A stretch of 35,648 nucleotides of DNA from CADEFX01 sp050260355 (GTDB lineage Bacteria; Pseudomonadota; Alphaproteobacteria; Rhizobiales; Hyphomicrobiaceae). Positions 8,547 through 16,318 of this stretch are shown in pieces. Under the pieces are notes generated by a model, which did not search any database, was not told where the DNA came from, and worked only from the letters and a program-made list of their open reading frames with translations. Where the stretch lies: assembly GCA_050260355.1 (NCBI GenBank), contig JBLNBZ010000107.1:1-35648 (forward strand), given 5' to 3'. Made by a program: the position numbers and the translations under genes. Numbering within the stretch: the first letter of the stretch is position 1; every line of letters begins with the position of its first letter.

Positions 8547-9341
8547 ATGACCGAAGCGATCCTCACCGAGATCACGGACGGCATCGGCACCTTGACGCTG
8601 AACAAGCCGTGGAAGCTGAACGCGTGGGACACGCCCATGCGGGCCGAGGTCAAGGCGACGCTGGACGCCTGGAACACGCGCGCCGATGTGCGGGCGATCA
8701 TCATCACGGGCGCGGGCGACCGGGCGTTCTCGGCCGGACAGGACCTGGATGAGACGGAGAAGTTCAAGTCGGGCCAGGATGGCGCCAACTGGTTCGAGTC
8801 CTGGCGGCTGTTCTATGAGACGGCGCGGCTGTTGGATAAGCCGTTCATCGCCGCGCTGAACGGCGTGGCGGCGGGGTCGGCGTTCCAATTCACGCTGCTG
8901 ACGGATGTGCGGGTCGGCCATCCCGGCTCGCGCATGGGCCAGCCCGAGATCAATGCCGGCATTCCGAGCGTCACCGGGCCGATGCTGATGCTGCCGCGCA
9001 TCGGGCTGTCGCGGACGATAGAGCTGACGCTTACGGGCCGCATGATGGAAGCGGCGGAGGCGCACGCGATCGGGCTCATTCATTACCTGGTCGACGAGCC
9101 AAGCCAAGTCATGCCCAAGGCGCGTGAGGTCGCCGAGCTGATGGCGTCCAAGCCGCTGATCGCCATGCGGCTCAACAAGCGCCGGTTCCGGCAGGTCACG
9201 CAGGCCGCGTTCGATGAAGCCTTCGAGAACGGTGGCGCCATCCAGGCCGAGGCTTACGCCTCTGGCGAGCCGCAGGCGGCGATGCGCCAGTTCTTCGCCG
9301 AGCGTGCAGCACGGCGCGCAGCGCGCGGGCAGCAGCGGTGA
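8547..9341 (+). CDS. Enoyl-CoA hydratase/isomerase (crotonase) family protein
   Basis: A 264-residue crotonase-fold protein. The first oxyanion-hole loop FSAGQDLDE (residues 61-69) and the second near NGVAAGSAF (105-113) are present and should hold an acyl-CoA thioester. Of the two catalytic glutamates of classical enoyl-CoA hydratase, the second appears kept (E134 in MGQPEI), while the first is replaced by Gln (Q114 in GSAFQF); the 20-residue spacing matches the rat enzyme. The reaction may therefore be isomerisation, hydrolysis or another crotonase chemistry rather than simple hydration. The ATG at 8547 has GAGAAAGG upstream. The acyl-CoA ligase begins 11 bases after its stop, so the two probably share a transcript. 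Confidence 0.85.
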   Translation: MTEAILTEITDGIGTLTLNKPWKLNAWDTPMRAEVKATLDAWNTRADVRAIIITGAGDRAFSAGQDLDETEKFKSGQDGANWFESWRLFYETARLLDKPFIAALNGVAAGSAFQFTLLTDVRVGHPGSRMGQPEINAGIPSVTGPMLMLPRIGLSRTIELTLTGRMMEAAEAHAIGLIHYLVDEPSQVMPKAREVAELMASKPLIAMRLNKRRFRQVTQAAFDEAFENGGAIQAEAYASGEPQAAMRQFFAERAARRAARGQQR

Positions 9342-9351
9342 CGCTGGACCC

Positions 9352-10884
9352 ATGCCACTGGCTTCACAGAGGTTGCCGGACACCGATGACGGCTTCGCAG
9401 GCCTGCTGACTGAAGCCACCGAGCGCACGCCCGATCGATTGTTCGCGCGCTTCGATGGCGAGCCCATCACGATGTTCGAACTGGAAAGCCGAGGCGCGGG
9501 GCTTGCGGCGTGGCTCGCGCGCGAGGGCGTGCGGGCGGGCGACCGCGTCGCACTCATGCTGCACAACAGTCCGCTGTCGCTGTCGCTGCTGTTCGCCATC
9601 GCCAGGACCGGTGCAGTGTGGGTGCCCATCAACGTGCAGAGCCGCGGCGACAATCTCGCCTACATCCTGGGTCATGCGACGCCGACACTGGTTGTCTGCG
9701 AGGACGATCTGGCACCGGTGGTGGGCGAGAGCCGAGCAGGTCCGGCCAGATTGCGGACGGCGAGCGAGTTGGAGCAGGCGAGGCTTGATGCGCCCCTCGA
9801 GCTGGGCCCCGCCACCCGCGATGCCGATGCTCCATTCGCCATCATGTACACGTCCGGCACGACGGGGCCGCCGAAGGGCGTGATCGTCTCGCACCGGATG
9901 CTCAGGCTTTCGGGAGAGGCGGTGGCGCTCGTTTCCGGCGCGCGGGCCGGCGATGTCATGTTCATGTGGGAGCCGCTGTTCCACATCGGCGGGGCGCAGA
10001 TGATCGTGCTGCCGCTGATCAGGGACGTGAGGCTCGAGATGACGCGGCGGTTCAGCGCCTCGCGCTTCTGGGAGCAGGTGCGCGCGGCCGGCGCCACCCA
10101 CATCCACTTCCTGGGCGGCATCCTGCAGATGCTGCTGAAGCAGCCGCCATCGCCGCTGGATCGCCAGCATGGAGTCCGCATTGCATGGGGCGGCGGGTGT
10201 CCGCGCGAGGTGTGGCTGGATTTCGAGCAGCGCTTCGGCGTCGAGATCCGCGAATGCTACGGCATGACCGAGTGCTCCAGCGTCACCACCTACAACGACC
10301 GCGGCGTGGTCGGCTCGGTGGGCCACCCTCTACCGTGGTTCACGGTCGAGCTGGTCGATGCTGCAGGTGCTCCGGTGGGGCCCGGCGAAAGGGGCGAGAT
10401 GGTCGTGCGCACGACCCTGCCCGGCGCCTTGACGCGTGGGTATCTGAACAATGCGGAGGCGACGGCGCGAGCGCTGCGCAACGGCGCCTTCCATACGGGG
10501 GACCTGGGCTCGGTCGACTCCGGCGGCAACTTCTACTTCCACGGGCGCATGACCGACAGCGTGCGCGTCAAGGGCCAGAACGTCTCCGCCTTCGAGGTTG
10601 AGCACGTGGCGGCCAAGCATCCGGACGTCGAGGACTGCGCCATGATCGGCGTGGCGGCCGACGTGGGCGAGCAGGATATCAAGCTGTTCGTCAAGCCGCG
10701 TGCCGGTGCGACGCTGGACGAGCCGGCATTGTCGCGGTGGCTCGAGGCCCGCCTCGCGCCGTATCAGCTGCCGCGCTACATCGTGCTCGTGAGGGAGTTC
10801 GAGCGCACGCCGAGCCAGCGCATCATGAAGCACAAGCTGGCCGCAATCGCCGACAAGGGGTGGGACCGCCTGGCCGGGCGCTAG
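9352..10884 (+). CDS. Acyl-CoA synthetase (AMP-dependent synthetase/ligase, CaiC-like)
   Basis: A 510-residue member of the ANL superfamily, which activates a carboxylic acid to an acyl-adenylate and transfers it to CoA. The phosphate-binding loop YTSGTTGPPKG is at residues 166-176; the A5 motif YGMTE is in the centre and the hinge/A8 region is FHTGDLGSV...FHGRMTD...VKGQNVSAFEVE. The terminal A10 motif, normally with a catalytic Lys in a Gly-Lys pair, reads TPSQRIMKHKL, so Arg takes the Lys position, as in some CaiC-like ligases. The ATG at 9352 begins the recognisable N-terminal lid 11 bases after the crotonase stop. The acid substrate is unknown. With the crotonase it suggests activation and further processing of an organic acid. 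Confidence 0.88.
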   Translation: MPLASQRLPDTDDGFAGLLTEATERTPDRLFARFDGEPITMFELESRGAGLAAWLAREGVRAGDRVALMLHNSPLSLSLLFAIARTGAVWVPINVQSRGDNLAYILGHATPTLVVCEDDLAPVVGESRAGPARLRTASELEQARLDAPLELGPATRDADAPFAIMYTSGTTGPPKGVIVSHRMLRLSGEAVALVSGARAGDVMFMWEPLFHIGGAQMIVLPLIRDVRLEMTRRFSASRFWEQVRAAGATHIHFLGGILQMLLKQPPSPLDRQHGVRIAWGGGCPREVWLDFEQRFGVEIRECYGMTECSSVTTYNDRGVVGSVGHPLPWFTVELVDAAGAPVGPGERGEMVVRTTLPGALTRGYLNNAEATARALRNGAFHTGDLGSVDSGGNFYFHGRMTDSVRVKGQNVSAFEVEHVAAKHPDVEDCAMIGVAADVGEQDIKLFVKPRAGATLDEPALSRWLEARLAPYQLPRYIVLVREFERTPSQRIMKHKLAAIADKGWDRLAGR

Positions 10885-10905
10885 CCCCGGGTCGCAGGCG
10901 CGGCG

Positions 10906-10911
10906 TATAAT
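10906..10911 (+). promoter_or_regulatory. Putative -10 element of the M24 peptidase gene
   Basis: TATAAT, a perfect -10 consensus that is rare in such GC-rich DNA, lies 50 bases before the peptidase ATG and 21 bases after the ligase stop. No good TTGACA-like box is seen at the usual distance. If used, transcription would start near 10918 and give a leader of about 44 bases ending in a clear ribosome site GGGAG at 10951-10955. Confidence 0.4.
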
Positions 10912-10961
10912 GCCGCACAATATCGCGGCAGAAACTCGGAAGCGCTGACAGGGAGAACACC

Positions 10962-12143
10962 ATGGCAGTCACAGAGACGGCGACCCGCAAGCCCATGCCG
11001 TTCGATGCCAAGCAGCTCGACAAGCTTCTCGATGACGCCGGCATCGATGTGCTGGTCGCCACGTCGAAGCACAATGTGCAGTATCTGCTCGGCGGCTATC
11101 GCTTCTTCTTCTTCGACACCATGGATGCTGTGGGTGTCAGCCGCTATCTGCCTGCGCTCGTCTACCAGAAGGGCAAGCCGGAGAATGCCGCCTACTTCGG
11201 CTGCGGCATGGAAAGCTATGAGAAGGAGCTCGGCAAATTCTGGCCGAGCAAGCTCGAGCTGGCAGAGGTCGGCAGCAAGGAGACGATGAAGAAGGCCTCC
11301 GAGCACATCAAGAAGCTAAGCGGCGTGCGCAGGGTCGGCGTGGAATCCGCATTCCTGCCGGCCGACGGCGAGGCGGTGCTGCGTCAGGGCCTGTCGAACT
11401 GCGAGGTCGTCGATGCCGTGTTCCCGCTGGAGCGGCTGCGCGCGCGCAAGACGCCGGAGGAGATCGTGTACCTGCGCGAGGCGTCGGAGCGCGTGGTCGA
11501 CTCGATGCTGACCGTGTTCAGGCAGTGCGAGCCGGGCATGACGAAGCTCGAGATCGCCGAGGCGCTGCGCCGCGAGGAGGTCAGCCGCGGGCTCGTGTTC
11601 GACTACTGCCTGATCACGGCGGGAAGCAGCCTCAATCGCGCGCCATCCGGGCAGAAACTGCAGCGCGGCGATATCATGTCGCTCGACTCCGGCGGCAACT
11701 ACAAGGGCTACATCGGTGATCTGTGCCGCATGGGCATCATGGGCGAGCCCGACCAGGAGCTGCAGGATTTGCTGGGCTTCATCGACGAGATCCAGCTCGC
11801 GGCACGCAAGCCCGTCAAGCCCGGCGGGCGCGGCGGCGACATCATCACCATCGCGGAGGACATGCTGAATGCCTCGCCGTACAAGGCGTACTCGCATTTC
11901 ATGGCGCACGGCATGGGTCTCGTGACGCACGAGGCGCCGCGCCTGATGGAGAACCGCCGCATGTCCTATACGGCCTACGATGCAGACCGACCGCTGGAGC
12001 CCGGCATGGTGGTGTCGATCGAGACGACGATGGGCCATCCGAAGCGTGGCTTCATCAAGCTCGAGGACACGGTGCTGGTCACCGAGAGCGGATACGAGGC
12101 GCTCGGCGACGCCGGGCGCGGCTGGAACAAGATCGGCAAGTAG
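10962..12143 (+). CDS. M24 family metallopeptidase (Xaa-Pro peptidase/creatinase fold)
   Basis: This 393-residue protein has an N-terminal creatinase-like domain (residues about 15-150, with SKHNVQYLLGGY) and a C-terminal pita-bread domain. All five dinuclear metal ligands of active M24 peptidases are visible: D242 (SLDSGG), D253 (YIGDLC), H316 (MAHGMG), E354 (SIETTM) and E368 (KLEDTV). That favours a metal-dependent aminopeptidase P/prolidase-type enzyme over metal-free creatinase. No signal peptide is seen, so it should be cytoplasmic. The start has GGGAG six bases upstream and its own TATAAT-like box. It faces the acyl-CoA-dehydrogenase-like gene, with 28 bases between the ends. In a catabolic neighbourhood the substrate may be a dipeptide or a creatine-like amidine. 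Confidence 0.87.
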   Translation: MAVTETATRKPMPFDAKQLDKLLDDAGIDVLVATSKHNVQYLLGGYRFFFFDTMDAVGVSRYLPALVYQKGKPENAAYFGCGMESYEKELGKFWPSKLELAEVGSKETMKKASEHIKKLSGVRRVGVESAFLPADGEAVLRQGLSNCEVVDAVFPLERLRARKTPEEIVYLREASERVVDSMLTVFRQCEPGMTKLEIAEALRREEVSRGLVFDYCLITAGSSLNRAPSGQKLQRGDIMSLDSGGNYKGYIGDLCRMGIMGEPDQELQDLLGFIDEIQLAARKPVKPGGRGGDIITIAEDMLNASPYKAYSHFMAHGMGLVTHEAPRLMENRRMSYTAYDADRPLEPGMVVSIETTMGHPKRGFIKLEDTVLVTESGYEALGDAGRGWNKIGK

Positions 12144-12171
12144 CCCGGCTCGATCCCGCGCTCAGCCAGGC

Positions 12172-13338
12172 TCAGAAGAAGACGTCGGGTGGATTGCCGA
12201 GCAGGACCTGCCCGACGGCCTCGTAGTGGGAGTCGCGCGCCTGGATCTGCTGCGACAGCGTGTGGATGTCGCGGAAGCAGCGCTCGTAGGGGCTGCCGGG
12301 GAAGATGGCATCGACGCCGGCCGCCTTGTAAATGAAGTCCGCGACCTCGATGGCGCCGTGGATCGCATTGGTGCAGGCGAGGCGCACGAGCGCGCGATCG
12401 CGCACGCCGATGGGCTCGACGTCGTCGGCGCGCGCGTAGATCGACGCCAGGGTCTCCAGAACATAAGCACGAGCCGCACCGAGCCTGGCCTCCGCACGCG
12501 CCACGCCGCTCTGCATGGCGGCCTGGTCGGCGAGACGCGCTTGGCCACGCGGCGCTTTTTTTGCCGCGAGAGCGAGGAGAGCCTCAAGCATTGCCTCGGC
12601 GATGCCAATGGCCACACCGGCGACGCCGACGGCATAAAGCCCCTGCATCGTGAAGGCGTAAAGCGGGCCGCGGTCGCGGCGCAGGGCCGGGTTCTCGCGC
12701 GTGCTGCTGAAGGGCTCGGGAACGAACAGGTCGGTCACGCTGTAGGAATCGGAAGCGGTGCCGCACAGACCGATGGTGTTCCAGGTGTCGATCAGCGTAG
12801 CCTTGGAAACGGGAAACAGCAGTGTGCGCACGGCCGGCCGGCCGAACTGGTTGAGGCGGAGCGAGCCATCCTCCTCGACGACCTGGCAGTGCGCGCCCAT
12901 CCAGTTCGCCTGGCGGCAACCGCTGGCGAAATCCCACCGGCCGCTGACGCGGTAGCCGCCCGGGACGGCCTTGGCGCGGCAGGCATTCGGCGGTCCCCAA
13001 GCGACAATCGTGCGTGCGTCCGCGAAAATGGTTTGCGCGACTCCCAAGTCGAGGAACGGTGCGATCAGAGCCGAGCTGTTGGCCACGAACAGGTTCCAGG
13101 CGATCGAAGCGTCGTGGCGGCCGGTCTCGGCCACGGCCAGGAAGTAGGTTCCGGGCTCGACCTCGTCGCCGCCGACCGAGCGCGGAAGCAGCATGCGGAG
13201 CAAGCGCGACTCGTGGAGCTGGGTCAGCAGCGGCTCGGGAATGCGGCGCGTGCGCTCGATGGTGTCGGACGCGGCGGCGATTGCGGGTCCAAGCTCCCGG
13301 GCCCGCGCAACCGGGTCCGGCTCAGCGCGATGATCCAT
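12172..13338 (-). CDS. Acyl-CoA dehydrogenase-fold flavoprotein, flavin-dependent monooxygenase-like (copy 1)
   Basis: A 388-residue protein with the acyl-CoA dehydrogenase fold in the version seen in two-component flavin monooxygenases (HpaB C2-type, HsaA, DszC). The N-terminal helical domain has HESRLLRMLLPRSVGGDE (about 42-59), the middle beta domain WDFASG and NWMGAH (135-150), and the C-terminal helices begin after DTWNTIGLCGTASDSY (about 185-199). The GTASDSY motif is typical of this group. The YEGT-type catalytic Glu of true acyl-CoA dehydrogenases is not seen near the end. Such enzymes need reduced flavin from a reductase, and none is encoded nearby. It is clearly paralogous to the gene at 15125-16318 and is divergent from the esterase at 13576. 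Confidence 0.82.
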   Translation of the reverse strand: MDHRAEPDPVARARELGPAIAAASDTIERTRRIPEPLLTQLHESRLLRMLLPRSVGGDEVEPGTYFLAVAETGRHDASIAWNLFVANSSALIAPFLDLGVAQTIFADARTIVAWGPPNACRAKAVPGGYRVSGRWDFASGCRQANWMGAHCQVVEEDGSLRLNQFGRPAVRTLLFPVSKATLIDTWNTIGLCGTASDSYSVTDLFVPEPFSSTRENPALRRDRGPLYAFTMQGLYAVGVAGVAIGIAEAMLEALLALAAKKAPRGQARLADQAAMQSGVARAEARLGAARAYVLETLASIYARADDVEPIGVRDRALVRLACTNAIHGAIEVADFIYKAAGVDAIFPGSPYERCFRDIHTLSQQIQARDSHYEAVGQVLLGNPPDVFF

Positions 13339-13575
13339 GAGGGCAACTCGCTGTTGATGCGACGCTATCGCGGCCGGCCATCATTGCGACCCAGGCCGCG
13401 CGCCGTGTCAATGCCTCGCAATCTCGACCATGGAGGCGGCGAGGCTCGCGGCTGGCGCTGTACGGGGCAACCGCGGCATGCCAGACTCCGCTTGTCCCGG
13501 CGTTGCGCGCAGCGCCGCAGCAGCAAGCCAACGATCGAGTCGCAAGGAAACCTCGTCCGGCTGGAGGAAATGCTC

Positions 13576-14472
13576 ATGACGGTGACCACGGCCACAGACC
13601 GCGCTGCCCAGAGCCGCCCGCACTACGCGATCGATGTCGAGGACGTCGAATACCTGTGGCACGACGGCAAGCCGCTGCTGGCGCGCTTGTTCAAGCCCCG
13701 CGGCGACGGGCCGTTCCCGATCATGGTGGATCTGCACGGCGGCGCCTGGTGCAACGGCGACCGCATGAACGATGCGCTGATCAACGAGGCGCTCGCCAAG
13801 AGCGGCGTCCTGGTTGCCGCGCTCGACTTTCGCATGCCGCCGCAGGCCGGCTATCCGGCCTCGATAGGCGACATCAACTATGCCGTGCGCTGGCTCAAGT
13901 CCGAGGCGGTTGGCCTGAAGGCTCGACCCGATCGCGTCGGCATGATCGGCATCTCGAGCGGCGGACATCAGGCGATGCTGAGCGCCATGCGGCCCGCCGA
14001 CTCTCGCTATGCCGCGCTGCCGCTCGGCAAGGGGCAGCAATACGACGCTCGGGTCGGCTGTGTCGTGTTGTGCTGGCCGGTCATCGATCCGCTCGGCCGC
14101 TATCGCTATGCCAAGCGTGTGCTGGCGCAGGGCGGCAAGTATCCAGAGGTGTTGAATCGCGTGGTGCCGCTGCATGACCAGTATTGGGGCAGCGAGGAGG
14201 CCATGCAGGAGGGCAGCCCTGTGGCGGCACTGGAGAAGGGCGAGAGCGTAGAGATGCCGCCGGTTCTCTATGCGCAGGGTGCCGACGACATGGTGCATCC
14301 GCGCGCCGACCTCGATCGCTTCGTGGCCGCCTATCGCAAGCGGGGCGGCTCCGTCGAGCTTGCGTTGTACGAAGGAGAGGTGGACGGCTTCATCATCCGC
14401 AATGCCGCCTCACCGCGCGCGAAGGCCGGCCTCGAGCGCATCATCGCCTTCGTGCACGAGAAGCTGGCCTAG
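13576..14472 (+). CDS. Alpha/beta hydrolase (hormone-sensitive-lipase-like esterase)
   Basis: A 298-residue esterase-like protein. HGG at 54-56 is the oxyanion-hole motif of the HSL family, and GISSGG at 125-130 is the nucleophile elbow with S127 as presumed nucleophile. GADDMVHP carries the acid region. At the place where the catalytic His normally sits (HGF near the end), the sequence reads EVDGFI, so Asp replaces His. Activity therefore cannot be assumed. I chose the ATG at 13576 because GGAGG at 13563-13567 is 8 bases away; the ATG at 13570 would be too close. It lies between two paralogous flavin monooxygenase-like genes transcribed the other way, and a palindromic repeat cluster follows it. 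Confidence 0.8.
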   Translation: MTVTTATDRAAQSRPHYAIDVEDVEYLWHDGKPLLARLFKPRGDGPFPIMVDLHGGAWCNGDRMNDALINEALAKSGVLVAALDFRMPPQAGYPASIGDINYAVRWLKSEAVGLKARPDRVGMIGISSGGHQAMLSAMRPADSRYAALPLGKGQQYDARVGCVVLCWPVIDPLGRYRYAKRVLAQGGKYPEVLNRVVPLHDQYWGSEEAMQEGSPVAALEKGESVEMPPVLYAQGADDMVHPRADLDRFVAAYRKRGGSVELALYEGEVDGFIIRNAASPRAKAGLERIIAFVHEKLA

Positions 14473-14561
14473 CGTATCTTGCGATGCACGCGGGATGCGC
14501 GCTGCCTCTCGCATCGGTTCGGTTGGAAATCGCGCCACGCTTGATCGTTGCGCCAGGCTCT

Positions 14562-14583
14562 CCCTCGCCCCGCGGGGCGAGGG
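14562..14583. repeat. 22-bp perfect palindrome
   Basis: An exact 22-base palindrome: CCCTCGCCCCG and its reverse complement with no loop base. It shares the CCCTC...GAGGG design with the three palindromes downstream but lacks their flanking CCC-AT-CCC tail. It may be a diverged member of the same repeat class, or act as a terminator for the esterase gene ending 90 bases upstream. Confidence 0.5.
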
Positions 14584-14660
14584 CTGTTCGCCATGACTTG
14601 CGAGCGCTCGGCACGGCCGTCCGAACCGGGCAGAAGCGGATGCGCCCACGCGTCGACACA

Positions 14661-14695
14661 CCCCCATCCCGGCCCTCCCCCTTCGAGGGGGAGGG
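14661..14695 (-). repeat. REP-like palindromic element, inverted copy
   Basis: Arms CCCTCCCCC (14673-14681) and GGGGGAGGG (14687-14695) flank the loop ttcga. The element is preceded by the tail cccccatcccgg (14661-14672). The tail matches, in reverse orientation, the tail after the next element at 14766-14800 at 10 of 12 positions. The two elements thus face each other 70 bases apart, like the paired units of bacterial interspersed REP elements. The strand assignment is arbitrary and only marks the relative orientation. Confidence 0.6.
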
Positions 14696-14765
14696 AGGGA
14701 ACAGGAAAGCGATCTTCCTGGACGGTGAGGGAGCGAACATGAAAATGACCCATCGACTTTTCGTC

Positions 14766-14800
14766 CCCTCCCCCCTGGAGGGGGAGGGTCAGGGTGGGGG
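14766..14800 (+). repeat. REP-like palindromic element, direct copy
   Basis: Arms CCCTCCCCC (14766-14774) and GGGGGAGGG (14780-14788) flank the loop ctgga and are followed by the tail tcagggtggggg. Palindrome plus G-rich tail is a common intergenic repeat design in GC-rich proteobacteria. It forms an inverted pair with 14661-14695. Confidence 0.6.
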
Positions 14801-14939
14801 GAATCCACAAAACCCAACCACAATCGCGTCTGGCGCGACACCTGCCCCCCAAGGACTTGCTCGGGCCGCTCTTCGATTCCTCACCGCAAGGATTGAGGCC
14901 CGCGTCTCCTCACGGCCCTCGCAAGTCCAGGAGGCGAAG

Positions 14940-14970
14940 CCCTCTCCCTGGCGCGGGAGAGGGGGATGGG
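14940..14970 (+). repeat. REP-like palindromic element, diverged third copy
   Basis: Arms CCCTCTCCC (14940-14948) and GGGAGAGGG (14955-14963) flank the loop tggcgc and are followed by a ggatggg tail. The orientation matches the element at 14766-14800. The arm sequence has the same skeleton with T/A exchanges, suggesting an older or separate insertion of the same class. Confidence 0.5.
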
Positions 14971-15077
14971 TAGCGGCCGGGTTCGAGGGAGATCTGGCGC
15001 AATCGCACGGGACACGGACCCCCGCGAGGGAGAAGGAGATGAGCATCGGCGCGGTTCGATCGAAATGCGCGATAGAG

Positions 15078-15122
15078 GCGCGGACTTGTCTCAAGTCCGC
15101 GCTCGCGTCTCGAGAAGCGAGC
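15078..15122 (-). terminator. Tandem hairpins behind the 15125-16318 gene
   Basis: The stronger hairpin has an 11-bp perfect stem, arms GCGCGGACTTG (15078-15088) and CAAGTCCGCGC (15092-15102), with loop tct. A second stem, GCTCGC (15101-15106) with GCGAGC (15117-15122), lies directly at the gene's 3' end. On the minus strand both follow the stop at 15125 within 50 bases. There is no long U-run, so a terminator or mRNA-end-protecting role is inferred from position and strength. Confidence 0.45.
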
Positions 15123-15124
15123 GC

Positions 15125-16318
15125 TCACAAGAACATCATAGTGTCCGGCGCAAGGCCGAGCAGGTGGCGTCCGACCGTGGTGTAGTGCGTGGCGCGGCCC
15201 TGCACCTGCTGTGAGGCGGTGAGCGCGTCGCGCAGCCGCCGCTCGAACGGATTGGTGTCGAAGATCGCCGTCTGCCCTGCCACGCGATAGGCCTCGGTCA
15301 CGATCTCGACGCCCTGGTTGATGGCATGCGTCGCGGCAAGCCTGATGTCGATGCGGTGGTCGAGCGTGAGCGCCGGCAGCCGCTCGGCCTCGTCCCAGAC
15401 CCGAGCCAAAGTACTGTGGTGGTAGGCGCGGGCGGCGCGGAGACGGGCCTCGAGCTGAGCAAGCTGGGTCTGGAACACCGGGCTCTCGAGCAGCGAGGAC
15501 GGCGCGCCCCGCGGCGTCTTCGTCTTGGCGAGGGCCGCGAGCTCGGTGAGCGTGCCTTTGGCAATGCCGAGCATGACGCCGCCGAACGCGCCGGCATAAA
15601 CGAGCGAGCCCGGGAACTTGTAGACGGTGCCGCTCTCGCGCAGATCGGTCGTGCCTTCGCGGTCGAACGTGTATTCCTCAGGCAGGAACAGGTCCGATAC
15701 TTCGTAGCTGTCGCTGCCGGTGCCGCACAGGCCCATCACCTGCCACACATCATGCACCTTCGCCTGGTCGAGAGGCAGGAGCCCCGTGCGCTCGAGCTGG
15801 CGCCCATCGGGCCTGAGGCGCGGCCGGCCATCCGCCTCGAACACCTTGCTGTGAGCGCCGAGCCAGGTGGCATTGTGCAGGCCGCTGGCGAACGTCCACG
15901 TTCCGGTGATGCGATAGCCGCCGTCGACCGCGATCGCCCTGCCCTGTGCGCCCGCGCCCCAGGCCAGCACCGCCTCGCGCGGGCCGAAGATGCGGTGGGC
16001 GATGCGCGGATCGAGGAAGGCCGCCGACATGGCACAGCCGGCGGCCTGTCCGAGGCACCAGGCGGTGCTGGCGTCGGCGGCGGCAATGATCTCGGTCACC
16101 TTCGCGAGGTGCAATGGGTCCAGCTCGTCACCGTCGAGCGAGCGCGGCAGCAGCAGCCGGAACAGGCGCGCATCGTGCAGGCTGGAGAGAACATCAGTTG
16201 GAAGGCGACGCTCGGATTCGATGCGGTCGGCCGCCGCGCGCAACACCTCTGTCACGCTGCGTGCGCGCGCGACGCAGTCCTCACCCCGGGTCGTCCTCGC
16301 CTGATCCGTACCGTGCAT
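15125..16318 (-). CDS. Acyl-CoA dehydrogenase-fold flavoprotein, flavin-dependent monooxygenase-like (copy 2)
   Basis: A 397-residue paralogue of the gene at 12172-13338. Shared landmarks are RLFRLLLPRSLDGDE (about 51-65), the beta-domain pair WTFASG and TWLGAH (141-156), MGLCGTGSDSY (195-205) and a conserved C-terminal end with QQVQ...HY..VG..LLG. The group includes flavin-dependent monooxygenases such as HsaA and DszC, which use reduced FMN or FAD from a separate reductase; the catalytic Glu of true acyl-CoA dehydrogenases is not visible. Its product ends in a hydrophobic MMFL where copy 1 ends in VFF. No strong ribosome site precedes the ATG at 16318 (only GATGAGG further up). It is divergent from ogt. 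Confidence 0.82.
   Translation of the reverse strand: MHGTDQARTTRGEDCVARARSVTEVLRAAADRIESERRLPTDVLSSLHDARLFRLLLPRSLDGDELDPLHLAKVTEIIAAADASTAWCLGQAAGCAMSAAFLDPRIAHRIFGPREAVLAWGAGAQGRAIAVDGGYRITGTWTFASGLHNATWLGAHSKVFEADGRPRLRPDGRQLERTGLLPLDQAKVHDVWQVMGLCGTGSDSYEVSDLFLPEEYTFDREGTTDLRESGTVYKFPGSLVYAGAFGGVMLGIAKGTLTELAALAKTKTPRGAPSSLLESPVFQTQLAQLEARLRAARAYHHSTLARVWDEAERLPALTLDHRIDIRLAATHAINQGVEIVTEAYRVAGQTAIFDTNPFERRLRDALTASQQVQGRATHYTTVGRHLLGLAPDTMMFL

Larger units (their letters stand above)
14473..15124. other. 652-base intergenic region with palindromic repeats
   Basis: No convincing gene: the open frames here overlap on both strands and mostly translate repeat sequence. The region contains four GC-rich palindromes (14562-14583, 14661-14695, 14766-14800, 14940-14970) and a tandem pair of hairpins next to the 15125 gene end, each listed separately. 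It separates an esterase and a flavoprotein gene that converge, so it probably holds both 3' ends and the repeats have accumulated in a non-coding gap. Confidence 0.7.

Noticed and set aside
11980..13575. Long N-terminal extension of the esterase frame
   Set aside because: It is antisense to the flavoprotein gene at 12172-13338; a proper ribosome site and the fold begin at 13576.
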